Assembly (NCBI RefSeq): GCF_001579045.1
Contig: NZ_KQ970262.1
Span: 252,149-294,448, forward strand
DNA: 42,300 nt
Source of the DNA: Streptococcus mitis
GTDB taxonomy: Bacteria; Bacillota; Bacilli; Lactobacillales; Streptococcaceae
Direction of reading: 5' to 3'
In this document: positions 26,796-36,805 of the stretch, one piece after another
Layout of the letters: each line of letters starts with the position of its first letter
Numbering within the stretch: position 1 is the first letter of the stretch
The notes under the pieces: model-generated
What the model was told of the DNA's origin: nothing
The model's database searches: none
What the model saw: the letters and a program-made list of their open reading frames with translations, nothing else
Position numbers and translations under genes: made by a program

Positions 26796-27619
26796 CAGCC
26801 CCTCCTTTGGCACTGAGGACAAAAGTGAGTTCCACGTCCGCCTAATTGGATTTTTTCAATCACAGTACCACAACGTGAACATTCTTGACCAGCCTTGTCA
26901 TAGACCTGGTGAAAATCCTGCATGGTTCCATCTTCTCCAAAGGCATTGGTATAGGTCCGAATGGTAGAGCCACCTTTTTCAACGGCCTGTCCCAAAACAG
27001 CAATGGTTTGGTCATGAATAGCTGTCGCTTCTTCTGCCGTCAAAGTCTGGGAAGGTCTTGCCGGATGAACCTGAGCTCGCCAGAGAACCTCATCCACATA
27101 GATATTGCCAAGGCCAGCTACCAAGGTCTGATCTAAAAGATGGGATTTGATAGGCTTTTTAGACTTGGATAGGGCAGCTTGAAAGACCTGCAAATCAAAG
27201 TCTTGTTCGCTTGGTTCAGGACCTAATTTTTTAGAAATAAAGTAGGCGTCTAAAAGGTCCGGCACCAGGAGTTCCATGGTTCCAAACTTGCGTACATCCT
27301 CATAAACAAGCGTACCACCATCTTCAAACTGGAAGAAAACATGGGCATGCTTGCGTTCAGGTGCTTGCTCTGGATAGTAAAAATACTTGCCCTCCATCCG
27401 CAAATGGGAAATCAAAACCTTATCTGTCAGGCAGAAAAGCAAATATTTACCACGACGTCCCATTGACTCAACAACTTGACTAGGTACTTCCTTTTGAAAC
27501 TCGTCCAAATCTGTCTTAATCATCTTGGGATAGCGAATTTCTATACTCGAAATCTTCTTACCCAAAATCAATTTTTCTAAGCCACGACGAACGGTTTCAA
27601 CCTCAGGTAATTCAGGCAT
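26795..27619 (-). CDS. mutM: Formamidopyrimidine-DNA glycosylase
   Basis: A 274-aa Fpg/MutM repair enzyme that removes 8-oxoguanine. The catalytic N-terminus is PELPEVETVRRGL (Pro2 nucleophile, Glu3). The helix-two-turn-helix region includes LVAGLGNIYVDEVLW, and a C-terminal zinc finger (CSRCGTV...HFCPQCQ) ends the protein. ATG 27619 follows AGGAGG; the frame upstream to 27661 is not used. Relevant to an H2O2-producing mitis-group streptococcus. Confidence 0.96.
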   Translation of the reverse strand: MPELPEVETVRRGLEKLILGKKISSIEIRYPKMIKTDLDEFQKEVPSQVVESMGRRGKYLLFCLTDKVLISHLRMEGKYFYYPEQAPERKHAHVFFQFEDGGTLVYEDVRKFGTMELLVPDLLDAYFISKKLGPEPSEQDFDLQVFQAALSKSKKPIKSHLLDQTLVAGLGNIYVDEVLWRAQVHPARPSQTLTAEEATAIHDQTIAVLGQAVEKGGSTIRTYTNAFGEDGTMQDFHQVYDKAGQECSRCGTVIEKIQLGGRGTHFCPQCQRRG

Positions 27620-27667
27620 ACGTCCTCCTTCTGTAAAAACAAGAAGCAGGCATGAGCCCACCTCTAC

Positions 27668-28567
27668 TTAGTATTCTTTTTCATTATAGCCAAAGTCAGC
27701 CAAATCTAGCTTTTTATCGCGCCAGTTTTTCTTGACCTTGACCCAGGTTTCTAGGAAGACCTTATCTCCTAGCATAAGTTCGATATCACGACGGGCCATG
27801 CTACCGATTTTCTTAAGCATAGCGCCACCTTTTCCGATGATAATCCCTTTTTGGCTATCGCGCTCGACCATGATGGTTGCACGGATGTGAACCTTGTCTG
27901 TCTCTTCATCTCGTTTCATAGAGTCAACAACCACAGCAACTGAGTGAGGAATTTCTTCGCGTGTTAGGTGCAAGACTTTCTCGCGAACCATTTCTGAAAC
28001 CAAGAATCGTTCTGGATGATCTGTGATTTGATCAGACGGGAAATATTGGAAACCTTCGTCCAAATTTTCACTCAAAATATCCACTAGACGAGAGACGTTA
28101 TTTCCCTGAAGAGCTGAGATTGGAACAATTTCCTTGAAGTCCATCTGATTTCGGAAATCATCAATCTGAGACAAAAGCTGGTCTGGGTGAACCTTATCAA
28201 TCTTGTTCACCACCAGAATAACAGGAACCTTGGCAGCCTTAAGACGCTCGATAATCATATCGTCCCCCTTACCACGCGCTTCATCCGCAGGCACCATAAA
28301 AAGAACAGTATCCACTTCACGAAGGGTGCTGTAGGCGGACTCAACCATGAAATCTCCAAGAGCTGTTTTAGGCTTGTGAATCCCTGGTGTGTCGATAAAG
28401 ACGATTTGTTCCTTATCAGTCGTGTAAATTCCCATGATTTTATTGCGTGTTGTCTGCGCCTTGTCACTCATGATGGCAATCTTTTGCCCCATGACATGAT
28501 TTAAAAAAGTTGACTTCCCAACATTGGGACGTCCTAAAATGGCTACAAAGCCTGATTTAAAAGTCAT
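27668..28567 (-). CDS. era: GTPase Era
   Basis: A 299-aa ribosome-maturation GTPase. G1 [17 protein letters not shown]3 [10 protein letters not shown]4 NKID and the C-terminal KH RNA-binding domain with [15 protein letters not shown] are all present. It binds 16S rRNA in 30S assembly. It is next to dgkA and ybeY, the usual conserved cluster of rRNA-maturation genes. Confidence 0.97.
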   Translation of the reverse strand: MTFKSGFVAILGRPNVGKSTFLNHVMGQKIAIMSDKAQTTRNKIMGIYTTDKEQIVFIDTPGIHKPKTALGDFMVESAYSTLREVDTVLFMVPADEARGKGDDMIIERLKAAKVPVILVVNKIDKVHPDQLLSQIDDFRNQMDFKEIVPISALQGNNVSRLVDILSENLDEGFQYFPSDQITDHPERFLVSEMVREKVLHLTREEIPHSVAVVVDSMKRDEETDKVHIRATIMVERDSQKGIIIGKGGAMLKKIGSMARRDIELMLGDKVFLETWVKVKKNWRDKKLDLADFGYNEKEY

Positions 28568-28583
28568 AATTTCCTCTTACTGT

Positions 28584-28979
28584 TTAAAATATTAAATCCC
28601 AGATTCGTGGGAGAAAAATCAATGCGCCTGTTAAGGCTGCAAAAAGAGAGACTACTAATACCGCGCCAGCTGCCATATCCTTGGCATTTTTAGCCAGCAT
28701 AGAAAAGTGATAGTGACTGGCTAAATCCACCACATTTTCAATAGCAGAGTTGATAATTTCAAAGGCTACTACCAAGAAAATGCTCAATAGGAGAAAGAGC
28801 CATTCGATTCGTGACACCTGAAAAATAAAACCTGCAAGGATGACAACGAGAGCCGTCACTGCATGTTTTCGCATATTGCGTTCTTCCTTGATAGCAGTAA
28901 AAATTCCTGTGATGGCAAATTCTAAACTGGATATCAGGTCACGATTTTTCCATTTTCGTTTATTGTCTTGTGAGTCCAT
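28584..28979 (-). CDS. dgkA: Diacylglycerol/undecaprenol kinase
   Basis: A 131-aa DgkA-type membrane kinase with three transmembrane helices (about 38-56, 60-80, 100-128) and the catalytic segment [14 protein letters not shown]. In Gram-positives this family phosphorylates undecaprenol, recycling the lipid carrier. The start overlaps the end of ybeY by 20 bases and the gene precedes era. Confidence 0.92.
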   Translation of the reverse strand: MDSQDNKRKWKNRDLISSLEFAITGIFTAIKEERNMRKHAVTALVVILAGFIFQVSRIEWLFLLLSIFLVVAFEIINSAIENVVDLASHYHFSMLAKNAKDMAAGAVLVVSLFAALTGALIFLPRIWDLIF

Positions 28980-29457
28980 AGGCTGTCAAAATTTCTTCTT
29001 GTAAACCGAACATCTCCGCTTCTTCTTCCGGAGTGTAGTGATCATAGCCATTGATATGTAAAAAGCCGTGCACTGCCAAGAAGCCCATCTCACGCTCAAA
29101 GCTATGGCCATATTCCTCAGCCTGCTCATGAGCCTTATCGATAGAGATGAATAATTCCCCAATATAGGCATCAAACTCAGACATCATCTCTGCTAATTCA
29201 GGATTTTCAAGCAAGTCCTCTTCGTCAAAGGCAATTTCCAACTCTGGCTTATATTCAAGGCTGATAACATCTGTCGGACGGTCTGTATCACGGTACTCCA
29301 GATTGAGTTCATGACTACGTTCATTGGTCACAAAGGTAACTGCCATCTCCTTGTCTTCTTTGCCTAATTTTTGGGCTGCAAATTCCAAAATTTCTTGGGT
29401 TTGTTGCAACATTTCTTTTGAAACTTGACCAGTTTCATCTACCATTTCAATATACAT
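28960..29457 (-). CDS. ybeY: Endoribonuclease YbeY
   Basis: A 165-aa rRNA-maturation/quality-control endonuclease. The zinc-binding motif [11 protein letters not shown] is clearly visible ([11 protein letters not shown], residues about 130-140), and the family segments [21 protein letters not shown] are present. It heads the long minus-strand cluster ybeY-dgkA-era-mutM-coaE-pmrA-rpmG and has its own extended -10 promoter, divergent from pavA. Confidence 0.95.
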   Translation of the reverse strand: MYIEMVDETGQVSKEMLQQTQEILEFAAQKLGKEDKEMAVTFVTNERSHELNLEYRDTDRPTDVISLEYKPELEIAFDEEDLLENPELAEMMSEFDAYIGELFISIDKAHEQAEEYGHSFEREMGFLAVHGFLHINGYDHYTPEEEAEMFGLQEEILTAYGLTRQ

Positions 29458-29486
29458 GTGCTTCTCGTTTCTCTTTACTTGGCTTT

Positions 29487-29495
29487 ATTATACCA
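29487..29495 (-). promoter_or_regulatory. Extended -10 promoter of ybeY
   Basis: Minus-strand TGGTATAAT, about 30 bases before the ybeY ATG, without a clear -35. It lies back to back with the pavA promoter. Confidence 0.6.
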
Positions 29496-29522
29496 CATTT
29501 CCATGATTTTATTCTACCTTTT

Positions 29523-29531
29523 TGATATAAT
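29523..29531 (+). promoter_or_regulatory. Extended -10 promoter of pavA
   Basis: TGATATAAT about 30 bases before the pavA start codon, in the 104-base gap between divergent ybeY and pavA. No good -35 is seen. Confidence 0.6.
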
Positions 29532-29561
29532 ACTATGGAATACAATCACAAGGAGAGAACG

Positions 29562-31217
29562 ATGTCATTTGACGGATTTTTTTTACACCACATGGTTGAG
29601 GAATTGCGAAGAGAGTTAGTGAACGGCCGCATCCAGAAAATCAATCAGCCTTTTGAACAAGAATTGGTCTTGCAAATCCGCAGCAATCGCCAAAGCCATC
29701 GCCTGCTCCTTTCTGCCCATCCAGTTTTTGGACGCATTCAGCTGACCCAAACGACTTTTGAAAACCCAGCCCAACCTTCTACCTTTATTATGGTTTTGAG
29801 AAAGTATTTGCAGGGTGCCCTAATTGAGTCAATTGAGCAGGTGGAAAATGACCGTATCGTGGAAATTACGGTTTCCAATAAAAACGAGATTGGAGACCAT
29901 ATCCAGGCTACCTTGATGATCGAAATCATGGGGAAACACAGTAATATTCTACTGGTCGATAAAAGCAGTCATAAAATCCTCGAAGTTATTAAACACGTCG
30001 GATTTTCACAAAATAGCTACCGCACCTTGCTTCCTGGATCAACCTATATCGCTCCGCCAAGTACGGAATCGCTCAATCCTTTCACGATCAAGGATGAGAA
30101 GCTCTTTGAAATCCTGCAAACACAGGAAACGACAGCTAAAAACCTTCAAAACCTCTTTCAAGGTCTGGGACGTGATACGGCAAATGAATTAGAAAACATT
30201 CTGGTTAGTGATAAATTGTCCACTTTCCGTAACTTTTTCAATCAAGAAACCAAGCCATGCTTGACTGAGACTTCCTTCAGTCCAGTCCCTTTTGCAAATC
30301 AGGTGGGAGAGCCTTTTGCCAGTCTTTCTGATTTGTTGGACACCTACTATAAGGATAAGGCTGAGCGCGACCGCGTCAAACAGCAAGCCAGTGAACTGAT
30401 TCGTCGTGTTGAAAATGAACTTCAAAAAAATCGCCATAAGCTGAAAAAACAAGAAAAAGAGTTACTAGCGACAGACAATGCTGAAGAATTTCGCCAAAAA
30501 GGGGAATTGCTAACAACTTTCCTTCATCAAGTGCCCAACGACCAAGACCAGGTTATCCTAGACAACTACTATACTAACCAACCTATCACGATTGCCCTTG
30601 ATAAGGCCTTGACTCCCAACCAGAATGCCCAGCGCTATTTCAAACGTTACCAGAAACTAAAAGAAGCTGTCAAATACTTGACTGAGCTGATTGAAGAAAC
30701 CAAGGCAACTATTCTCTATCTGGAAAGTGTCGAAACCGTCCTCAACCAAGCTGGACTAGAAGAAATCGCTGAAATCCGTGAAGAATTGATTCAAACAGGT
30801 TTTATCCGCAGAAGACAACGGGAGAAAATCCAGAAGCGCAAAAAGCCAGAACAATATCTAGCAAGCGATGGCAAGACCATCATCTATGTCGGACGCAATA
30901 ACCTGCAAAATGAGGAATTGACCTTTAAAATGGCCCGCAAGGAGGAACTTTGGTTCCATGCCAAGGACATTCCTGGAAGCCATGTTGTCATCTCAGGCAA
31001 TCTTGACCCATCTGATGAAGTCAAGACAGACGCGGCAGAACTAGCCGCCTACTTCTCTCAAGGTCGCCTGTCAAATCTGGTCCAGGTAGATATGATTGAA
31101 GTCAAGAAACTCAACAAACCAACTGGTGGAAAACCCGGCTTTGTCACCTACACAGGACAAAAGACCCTCCGTGTCACACCAGACCCAGAAAAAATTGTAT
31201 CCATGAAAAAATCCTAA
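29562..31217 (+). CDS. pavA: PavA/FbpA, NFACT family (RqcH-like) fibronectin-binding protein
   Basis: A 551-aa NFACT protein starting MSFDGFFLHHMVEELR. It has an NFACT-N domain, a central coiled coil (about 260-440, e.g. KQEKELLATDNAEEF), and an NFACT-R domain from about 450 containing GRNNLQNEELTFKMARKEEL and WFHAKDIPGSHVV. Known in pneumococcus as a fibronectin-binding adherence factor without an anchor. The family is RqcH/NEMF, which adds alanine tails in ribosome quality control, so an intracellular role is also likely. AAGGAGA precedes ATG 29562. It is the only plus-strand complete gene in the window and ends in a strong terminator. Confidence 0.93.
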   Translation: MSFDGFFLHHMVEELRRELVNGRIQKINQPFEQELVLQIRSNRQSHRLLLSAHPVFGRIQLTQTTFENPAQPSTFIMVLRKYLQGALIESIEQVENDRIVEITVSNKNEIGDHIQATLMIEIMGKHSNILLVDKSSHKILEVIKHVGFSQNSYRTLLPGSTYIAPPSTESLNPFTIKDEKLFEILQTQETTAKNLQNLFQGLGRDTANELENILVSDKLSTFRNFFNQETKPCLTETSFSPVPFANQVGEPFASLSDLLDTYYKDKAERDRVKQQASELIRRVENELQKNRHKLKKQEKELLATDNAEEFRQKGELLTTFLHQVPNDQDQVILDNYYTNQPITIALDKALTPNQNAQRYFKRYQKLKEAVKYLTELIEETKATILYLESVETVLNQAGLEEIAEIREELIQTGFIRRRQREKIQKRKKPEQYLASDGKTIIYVGRNNLQNEELTFKMARKEELWFHAKDIPGSHVVISGNLDPSDEVKTDAAELAAYFSQGRLSNLVQVDMIEVKKLNKPTGGKPGFVTYTGQKTLRVTPDPEKIVSMKKS

Positions 31218-31240
31218 TTTCACTTGAAATCAGGATTTTT
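31207..31240 (+). terminator. Terminator of pavA
   Basis: AAATCCTAATTTC pairs with GAAATCAGGATTT (31209-31221 with 31226-31238), followed by TTTTT. It overlaps the stop codon region. Confidence 0.8.
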
Positions 31241-31244
31241 AGCT

Positions 31245-31397
31245 TAGACTCTTCGAAAATCTCTTCAAACCGTGTCAACGTCGCCTTGCCGTATATATGT
31301 GACTGACTTCGTCAGTCTTATCTACAACCTCAAAACACTGTTTTGAGCAACCTGCGGCTAGTTTCCTAGTTTGCTCTTTAATTTTCATTGAGTATTA
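31245..31397. repeat. BOX element, A-B-C type
   Basis: A boxA end (ACTCTTCGAAAATCTC), one boxB unit with the inverted pair TGACTTCGTCAG and CTCAAAACACTGTTTTGAG, and a boxC end (...TTTTCATTGAGTATTA). It lies between the convergent ends of pavA and lytB and continues into a TTGAGTATAATACTCAA palindrome. Confidence 0.9.
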
Positions 31398-31423
31398 TAC
31401 TCAAATCATATCCAATTATAGGA

Positions 31424-33136
31424 CTAATCTTTGCCACCTAGTTTTTCATTGATTTTCATCATCACACTAGCAATTTTTTCGCCCCAATAAGGATCTGAGG
31501 CATATTCCACATTCATACCAGAAGCCTTGTTGCCAAGGAAAGTTCTACCCCTATCGATATAATTTTCCTTAATCCACTTGGTTGCACCTAAAATTCCCTT
31601 ATCCACATCATCAAATGTCTTGGCAGAAAGGTATGGAGTCGTATCATAAGCTGTAATGCCAAAGAAATTATTCTTATCTTTGGCAATATTGCTACGTCCC
31701 CAGTCACTTTCTAAGGCACTATGAGCAAGGAGGTAAAGGGCATTGATATGATAATGTTCTTCGGCTTCCTTAAAGGTAGCTCCCTTATTTTCCAAGAGGC
31801 TATTGTCAATATTTAACAGATTAAATACCTTATCCAGATCTTCAGCACTATAGTTTGTAGGCTCTGTTAAATCTTTAAAAAGGAAGGGATTCTCAAGGTT
31901 AAAACCATCAAAATGCAGGCCATCTGCCGAATAATATTTCTTGCCTACTTCCATATCAGAAAGATGAGAAGCTACTGGGATACTAGCATTCTGAGCCACA
32001 TAGTGATAAAAATGGTGGCCATCACTCTCATAATAAGGGATAAAATCCTTACTAGCATCTAGCGCTTGTAAATCTTCTGTTTTCATATAGCCTGACAAAC
32101 CAGAAATAGTAATAGCCAGGCGCTTGTCATCACTTTTTCTATCCTTATCTAGCCAGACAACACTAGCTTGCGATATATAGGACAGCTTTTCACCATCTGC
32201 ATTATAAACATTTGCTGTGACAGGTACTACTTGATAGTAAGCAGCATTTTCATTTGTAGCTTTTTCTCCAAGCCACTTTCCATCACTTCCAAGCTGATAA
32301 CCATCTACTGTCTCATTTTTCGCCATGTAGCCGCCAGATTTGAAGTAGTACCAGGCTTGACTTTTAGAATCGTATAACCATTCTTTCTCAGCCATTTTAC
32401 CATCAGATTTGAGATAAAACCACGATTCCTTATCCCAAATCCATTCACTTGCTGCCATATAGCCACCTGATTTTAGATAATAATAGTGACCATTTTCGAA
32501 AATCCATTCTTTCTCAGCATGTTTTCCATTTTCTTTAATGTAAAACCAAGATTGATATTGTTTGTCAAAAAGCCAACCTTGCTGTACTTTGGCACCACTG
32601 GCATTCACATAAGCCTGCTCAATCCACTGACTTGTCAGCAAATAACCACCAGATTTGAAATAATAGTCCTTGCCCTTGATTTGGAGCCATTCTTTCTCTG
32701 CGTGCTGGCCATCTGCTTTGATATAAAACCAAGCGTCGTATTGAGAATCAAATACCCAATCTTCTATTACCTTGGCACCTGTAGCACCGACATAGGAAGC
32801 ACCTACCCAAGCATTTCTTTTCATTTTCCCATTTTGGTCGAGATAATAGAAGGCTCCCTTGTCTTCTACCCATTCTGACTTGGCCATATAGCCACCAGAT
32901 TTTAGGTAAAAATAGTCGTCACCTTGTTTCAGCCATTCATTTTCAGCATAGTTGGCATCTTCTTTTATATAAAACCAAGATTGATAATGAGCATCGAAAA
33001 TCCACTCATTGGCTGCTTGACTGCCATCTGCTTTCAGGTATTGTTTTCCTTGCCAAGTACCATCGCTAGCCATTGCACTCTCTGGTCTGACTAAGAAAAA
33101 TAGCAGGGCTAAAAAAATAAATCTTAATTTCTTCAT
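31424..33136 (-). CDS. lytB: Endo-beta-N-acetylglucosaminidase LytB, choline-binding
   Basis: A 570-aa secreted daughter-cell-separation hydrolase. A signal peptide (1-23, ...PESAMAS) is followed by about 13 choline-binding repeats (about 25-290, pattern WFYIK...GKHAEKEW and YYLKSGGYMA). SH3-like/linker regions come next, and the C-terminal GH73 glucosaminidase begins around residue 430, with the catalytic glutamate in LAHSALESDWG (Glu476) and the family end ASDPYWGEKIASVMMKINEKLG. Pneumococcal LytB is longer (about 660-700 aa), so this version has fewer repeats. It attaches to phosphocholine on teichoic acid at the cell poles. Confidence 0.93.
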   Translation of the reverse strand: MKKLRFIFLALLFFLVRPESAMASDGTWQGKQYLKADGSQAANEWIFDAHYQSWFYIKEDANYAENEWLKQGDDYFYLKSGGYMAKSEWVEDKGAFYYLDQNGKMKRNAWVGASYVGATGAKVIEDWVFDSQYDAWFYIKADGQHAEKEWLQIKGKDYYFKSGGYLLTSQWIEQAYVNASGAKVQQGWLFDKQYQSWFYIKENGKHAEKEWIFENGHYYYLKSGGYMAASEWIWDKESWFYLKSDGKMAEKEWLYDSKSQAWYYFKSGGYMAKNETVDGYQLGSDGKWLGEKATNENAAYYQVVPVTANVYNADGEKLSYISQASVVWLDKDRKSDDKRLAITISGLSGYMKTEDLQALDASKDFIPYYESDGHHFYHYVAQNASIPVASHLSDMEVGKKYYSADGLHFDGFNLENPFLFKDLTEPTNYSAEDLDKVFNLLNIDNSLLENKGATFKEAEEHYHINALYLLAHSALESDWGRSNIAKDKNNFFGITAYDTTPYLSAKTFDDVDKGILGATKWIKENYIDRGRTFLGNKASGMNVEYASDPYWGEKIASVMMKINEKLGGKD

Positions 33137-33165
33137 TAACCTTCTTCCTCTGTTCTTTCTATTTT

Positions 33166-33174
33166 ATTGTATCA
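33166..33174 (-). promoter_or_regulatory. Extended -10 promoter of lytB
   Basis: Minus-strand TGATACAAT about 30 bases before the lytB ATG; a weak TTGATT lies 17 bases before TACAAT. Confidence 0.45.
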
Positions 33175-33233
33175 AAATTCTCTATAATCAACATTACAAA
33201 CTGATAAAAAATCAAGAACAGATTGATTGCAGT

Positions 33234-34983
<1,750 letters not shown>

Positions 34984-34991
34984 GACTTTTC

Positions 34992-35162
34992 CTCCTTAAA
35001 TTTTAAGGGGACCAGATAAAGAAAAGACCTTGCTAATGCAAGGCCTCAGTTAAAATCGTACAACAGAAGAGAGCACACTCAAAAAGTCTCCTCTAGAAAA
35101 TTGCACTATTCTTTTATCTGACACCTTGTGAGTCTCTCTGGACTCCCCTTAAAGGTTAAATT
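34992..35162 (-). promoter_or_regulatory. PyrR-type attenuator leader of pyrK-pyrDb
   Basis: On the minus strand the leader carries AGTCCAGAGAGACT (35144-35131), matching the PyrR binding consensus with the conserved TCC-GAGAG core. It ends in a terminator CCTTGC-ATTA-GCAAGG (35043-35028) plus TCTTTTCTTT. UMP-bound PyrR should favour the terminator and lower pyrK-pyrDb when uridine nucleotides are high. In addition TTTAAGGGGA at the 5' end (35153-35144) is complementary to TCCCCTTAAA at 35011-35002, just before the ribosome binding site. Confidence 0.85.
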
Positions 35163-35168
35163 TTTATT

Positions 35169-35198
35169 AGTATACTCTTTCAGCTAAAAAAAAGTCAA
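35169..35198 (-). promoter_or_regulatory. SigA promoter of pyrK-pyrDb
   Basis: Minus-strand TTGACT (35198-35193), 18-base spacer, TATACT (35174-35169). The -35 lies within the 3' arm of the terminator described next. Confidence 0.75.
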
Positions 35199-35225
35199 GT
35201 AGAAAACGAACATTCTACTTGACTT
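35186..35225 (-). terminator. Terminator whose 3' arm doubles as the pyrK -35
   Basis: Minus-strand AAGTCAAGTAG and CTACTTGACTT, 11-bp perfect arms with a 12-base loop, followed by a T-run continuing to eight T. It ends transcripts coming from the right before the pyr promoter. Confidence 0.75.
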
Positions 35226-35251
35226 CACGAGATTATTTCAAGGCTCGGGAT

Positions 35252-35274
35252 AAAAAGGTTCACTGGACCTTTTT
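35252..35274. terminator. Bidirectional terminator near the prophage boundary
   Basis: AAAAAGGTTC-ACT-GGACCTTTTT, 10-bp arms with one G-T pair and A/T runs on both sides. It lies between the pyr promoter and the first prophage sequence. Confidence 0.7.
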
Positions 35275-35426
35275 ATTTTGCGATTGGGTAAACAGAAACT
35301 TGTTGTTGCAATAAAAGAAAACTATTATGCAATAGCTTTCAAAATCTTGAAAAATCAACAAGTTACATTCCCAAAAATTACCGTAAAAATACATAGTCAA
35401 TGATTATGGGTATCATTTTGGGTATC

Positions 35427-35453
35427 AAAAAAACCGCAAGCCTGAGCCTGCGG
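35427..35453 (-). terminator. Terminator of the prophage late transcript
   Basis: Minus-strand CCGCAGGC-TCAG-GCTTGCGG (one mismatch) followed by seven T, about 45 bases after the endolysin stop. Confidence 0.85.
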
Positions 35454-35499
35454 TAGATACCATTTTAGAAAAGTTTTCCTTTCATTTTATTTTTTGAAA

Positions 35500-36456
35500 T
35501 TATTTAGTCGTAATCAAGCCTTCTGGCTCTACCGTGAACTCTGGCTTATCTGCCATTGTTCCGTCTGGTTTGATGTAGTACCAGCCTGTGCCGTCTGCGG
35601 ATTGGACGAAGGCGTTTGATACCATAGCGCCTTCTTTACCGTCTAGGTAGTACCAAGTGTCTTTGTACTTGGCCCATCCTGTCTTCATGGCGCCTTCTGC
35701 GTCGAAATAGTACCACTTCTCAGCGATTTTCTTCCAACCTGTCGCCATTTCTCCTGAGTTATCAAACCAGTACCAGTTGCCGTCTGAGTGCTTCTTCCAG
35801 CGGTCTGCAAGCATGTAGCCTGACCCGTCGAAGTAATACCAGGTTCCGTTGATTTTCTCAAACTTGTCTTTTGGATAAGAGCCGTCTGAGTGTACATACC
35901 AATAGCCTGTATCATTCTTCTGCCAGCCTCTTTCAGAGCCTAACCCGTTTTCAATATCCTGCTTAAACTGTTCACGGCTAATACCCCATTTGGCAAGATA
36001 GGGATAAGGGTCAATGTGATCTGAGTTGTTGTCAGGTTGGTTATTCGTGCAGTATTCGTGTGTCTTGATACCTGCCAAGTCGTCTGTATCAAGCGTTTTC
36101 GGTATACCAGCCTCGTCTGCTAGATTACGCAAGAGTTCGATATAGAGACGATAGTCAATCAGAAACTCTTCTTTCGATTCATGACTTTCAATCAGTTCAA
36201 CTTGCGCATAACCTTCTGCATTCCAACCACCACCAACATCCCAGGCACCATTATCAACAGGTCCTACCTGCATAACACGACCATTACCGACTACGTGTGA
36301 AAAGAAGCCCAATTCAGGATCTTTTCTGTAATGGTAGTCAGCCTCATTTTGCACCGTTGAGTTACGGTTGCCTGTTGAGTGTGCATGCACTTGACGGTAT
36401 GGCGCATAGCCTACTTGAGGCAAGTCTTCTCTATATCTGCTTGTATCAATATCCAT
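35500..36456 (-). CDS. lytA: Prophage endolysin: LytA-type N-acetylmuramoyl-L-alanine amidase, choline-binding
   Basis: A 318-aa LytA homologue, the same length as the pneumococcal autolysin. The amidase_2 domain (1-175) keeps the zinc ligands His26, His133 and Asp149, with the catalytic Glu87 and His147. The rest is choline-binding repeats ([17 protein letters not shown]...), ending [11 protein letters not shown]. The DGTGWYY near the end is intact, so it lacks the two-residue deletion of the 316-aa LytA typical of many S. mitis. ATG 36456 overlaps the holin stop (TAATG). It lyses the host wall after holin action. The symbol refers to the family; this is the phage copy, not the chromosomal autolysin. 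Confidence 0.93.
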   Translation of the reverse strand: MDIDTSRYREDLPQVGYAPYRQVHAHSTGNRNSTVQNEADYHYRKDPELGFFSHVVGNGRVMQVGPVDNGAWDVGGGWNAEGYAQVELIESHESKEEFLIDYRLYIELLRNLADEAGIPKTLDTDDLAGIKTHEYCTNNQPDNNSDHIDPYPYLAKWGISREQFKQDIENGLGSERGWQKNDTGYWYVHSDGSYPKDKFEKINGTWYYFDGSGYMLADRWKKHSDGNWYWFDNSGEMATGWKKIAEKWYYFDAEGAMKTGWAKYKDTWYYLDGKEGAMVSNAFVQSADGTGWYYIKPDGTMADKPEFTVEPEGLITTK

Positions 36457-36791
36457 TACTCTTGTCCCTTCCATGCGTCATTCATCTGCTTCACTGCTGA
36501 TTCTACAAACATTTCAAGTTCTCTATTAGTCATAGTGACATTGTACTTTTTAAGCTCTGCAAGCATATGTACTTTAGCTTGTTCTAGCTTTTCCTCACCT
36601 TTAAAGCCAGTTTCTTGAGCTACCTGCTCCACAGCATGAACTGCGTTTTTAGCTAGGATTTCAGCGATTTTTACCGCCTTTTCTCCACCTTTTTGAATGA
36701 GGTAGTCTTTAATTGATTTGACTGCAATACCTGCAAGGATTGTTAAAATCCCTGTAGCGGATGCAAGAATAATTTCAGTAATTTGTGTCAT
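36456..36791 (-). CDS. Phage holin, LLH-type
   Basis: A 111-aa protein with one N-terminal hydrophobic helix (about 5-25, [20 protein letters not shown]) and a long charged, helical C-terminal part. Size, topology and position immediately before the endolysin fit the LLH (phi-LC3/Phage_holin_6-like) holin family. It should make the membrane lesion that releases the amidase. Start and stop are tightly coupled to its neighbours. Confidence 0.85.
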   Translation of the reverse strand: MTQITEIILASATGILTILAGIAVKSIKDYLIQKGGEKAVKIAEILAKNAVHAVEQVAQETGFKGEEKLEQAKVHMLAELKKYNVTMTNRELEMFVESAVKQMNDAWKGQE

Positions 36792-36805
36792 GTGCTTTTT
36801 CCTTT

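Noticed and set aside
35230-35430. tRNA or tmRNA gene as phage attachment site
   Set aside because: No cloverleaf, no CCA-type 3' end and no T-loop GTTCRA sequence is present in the stretch.
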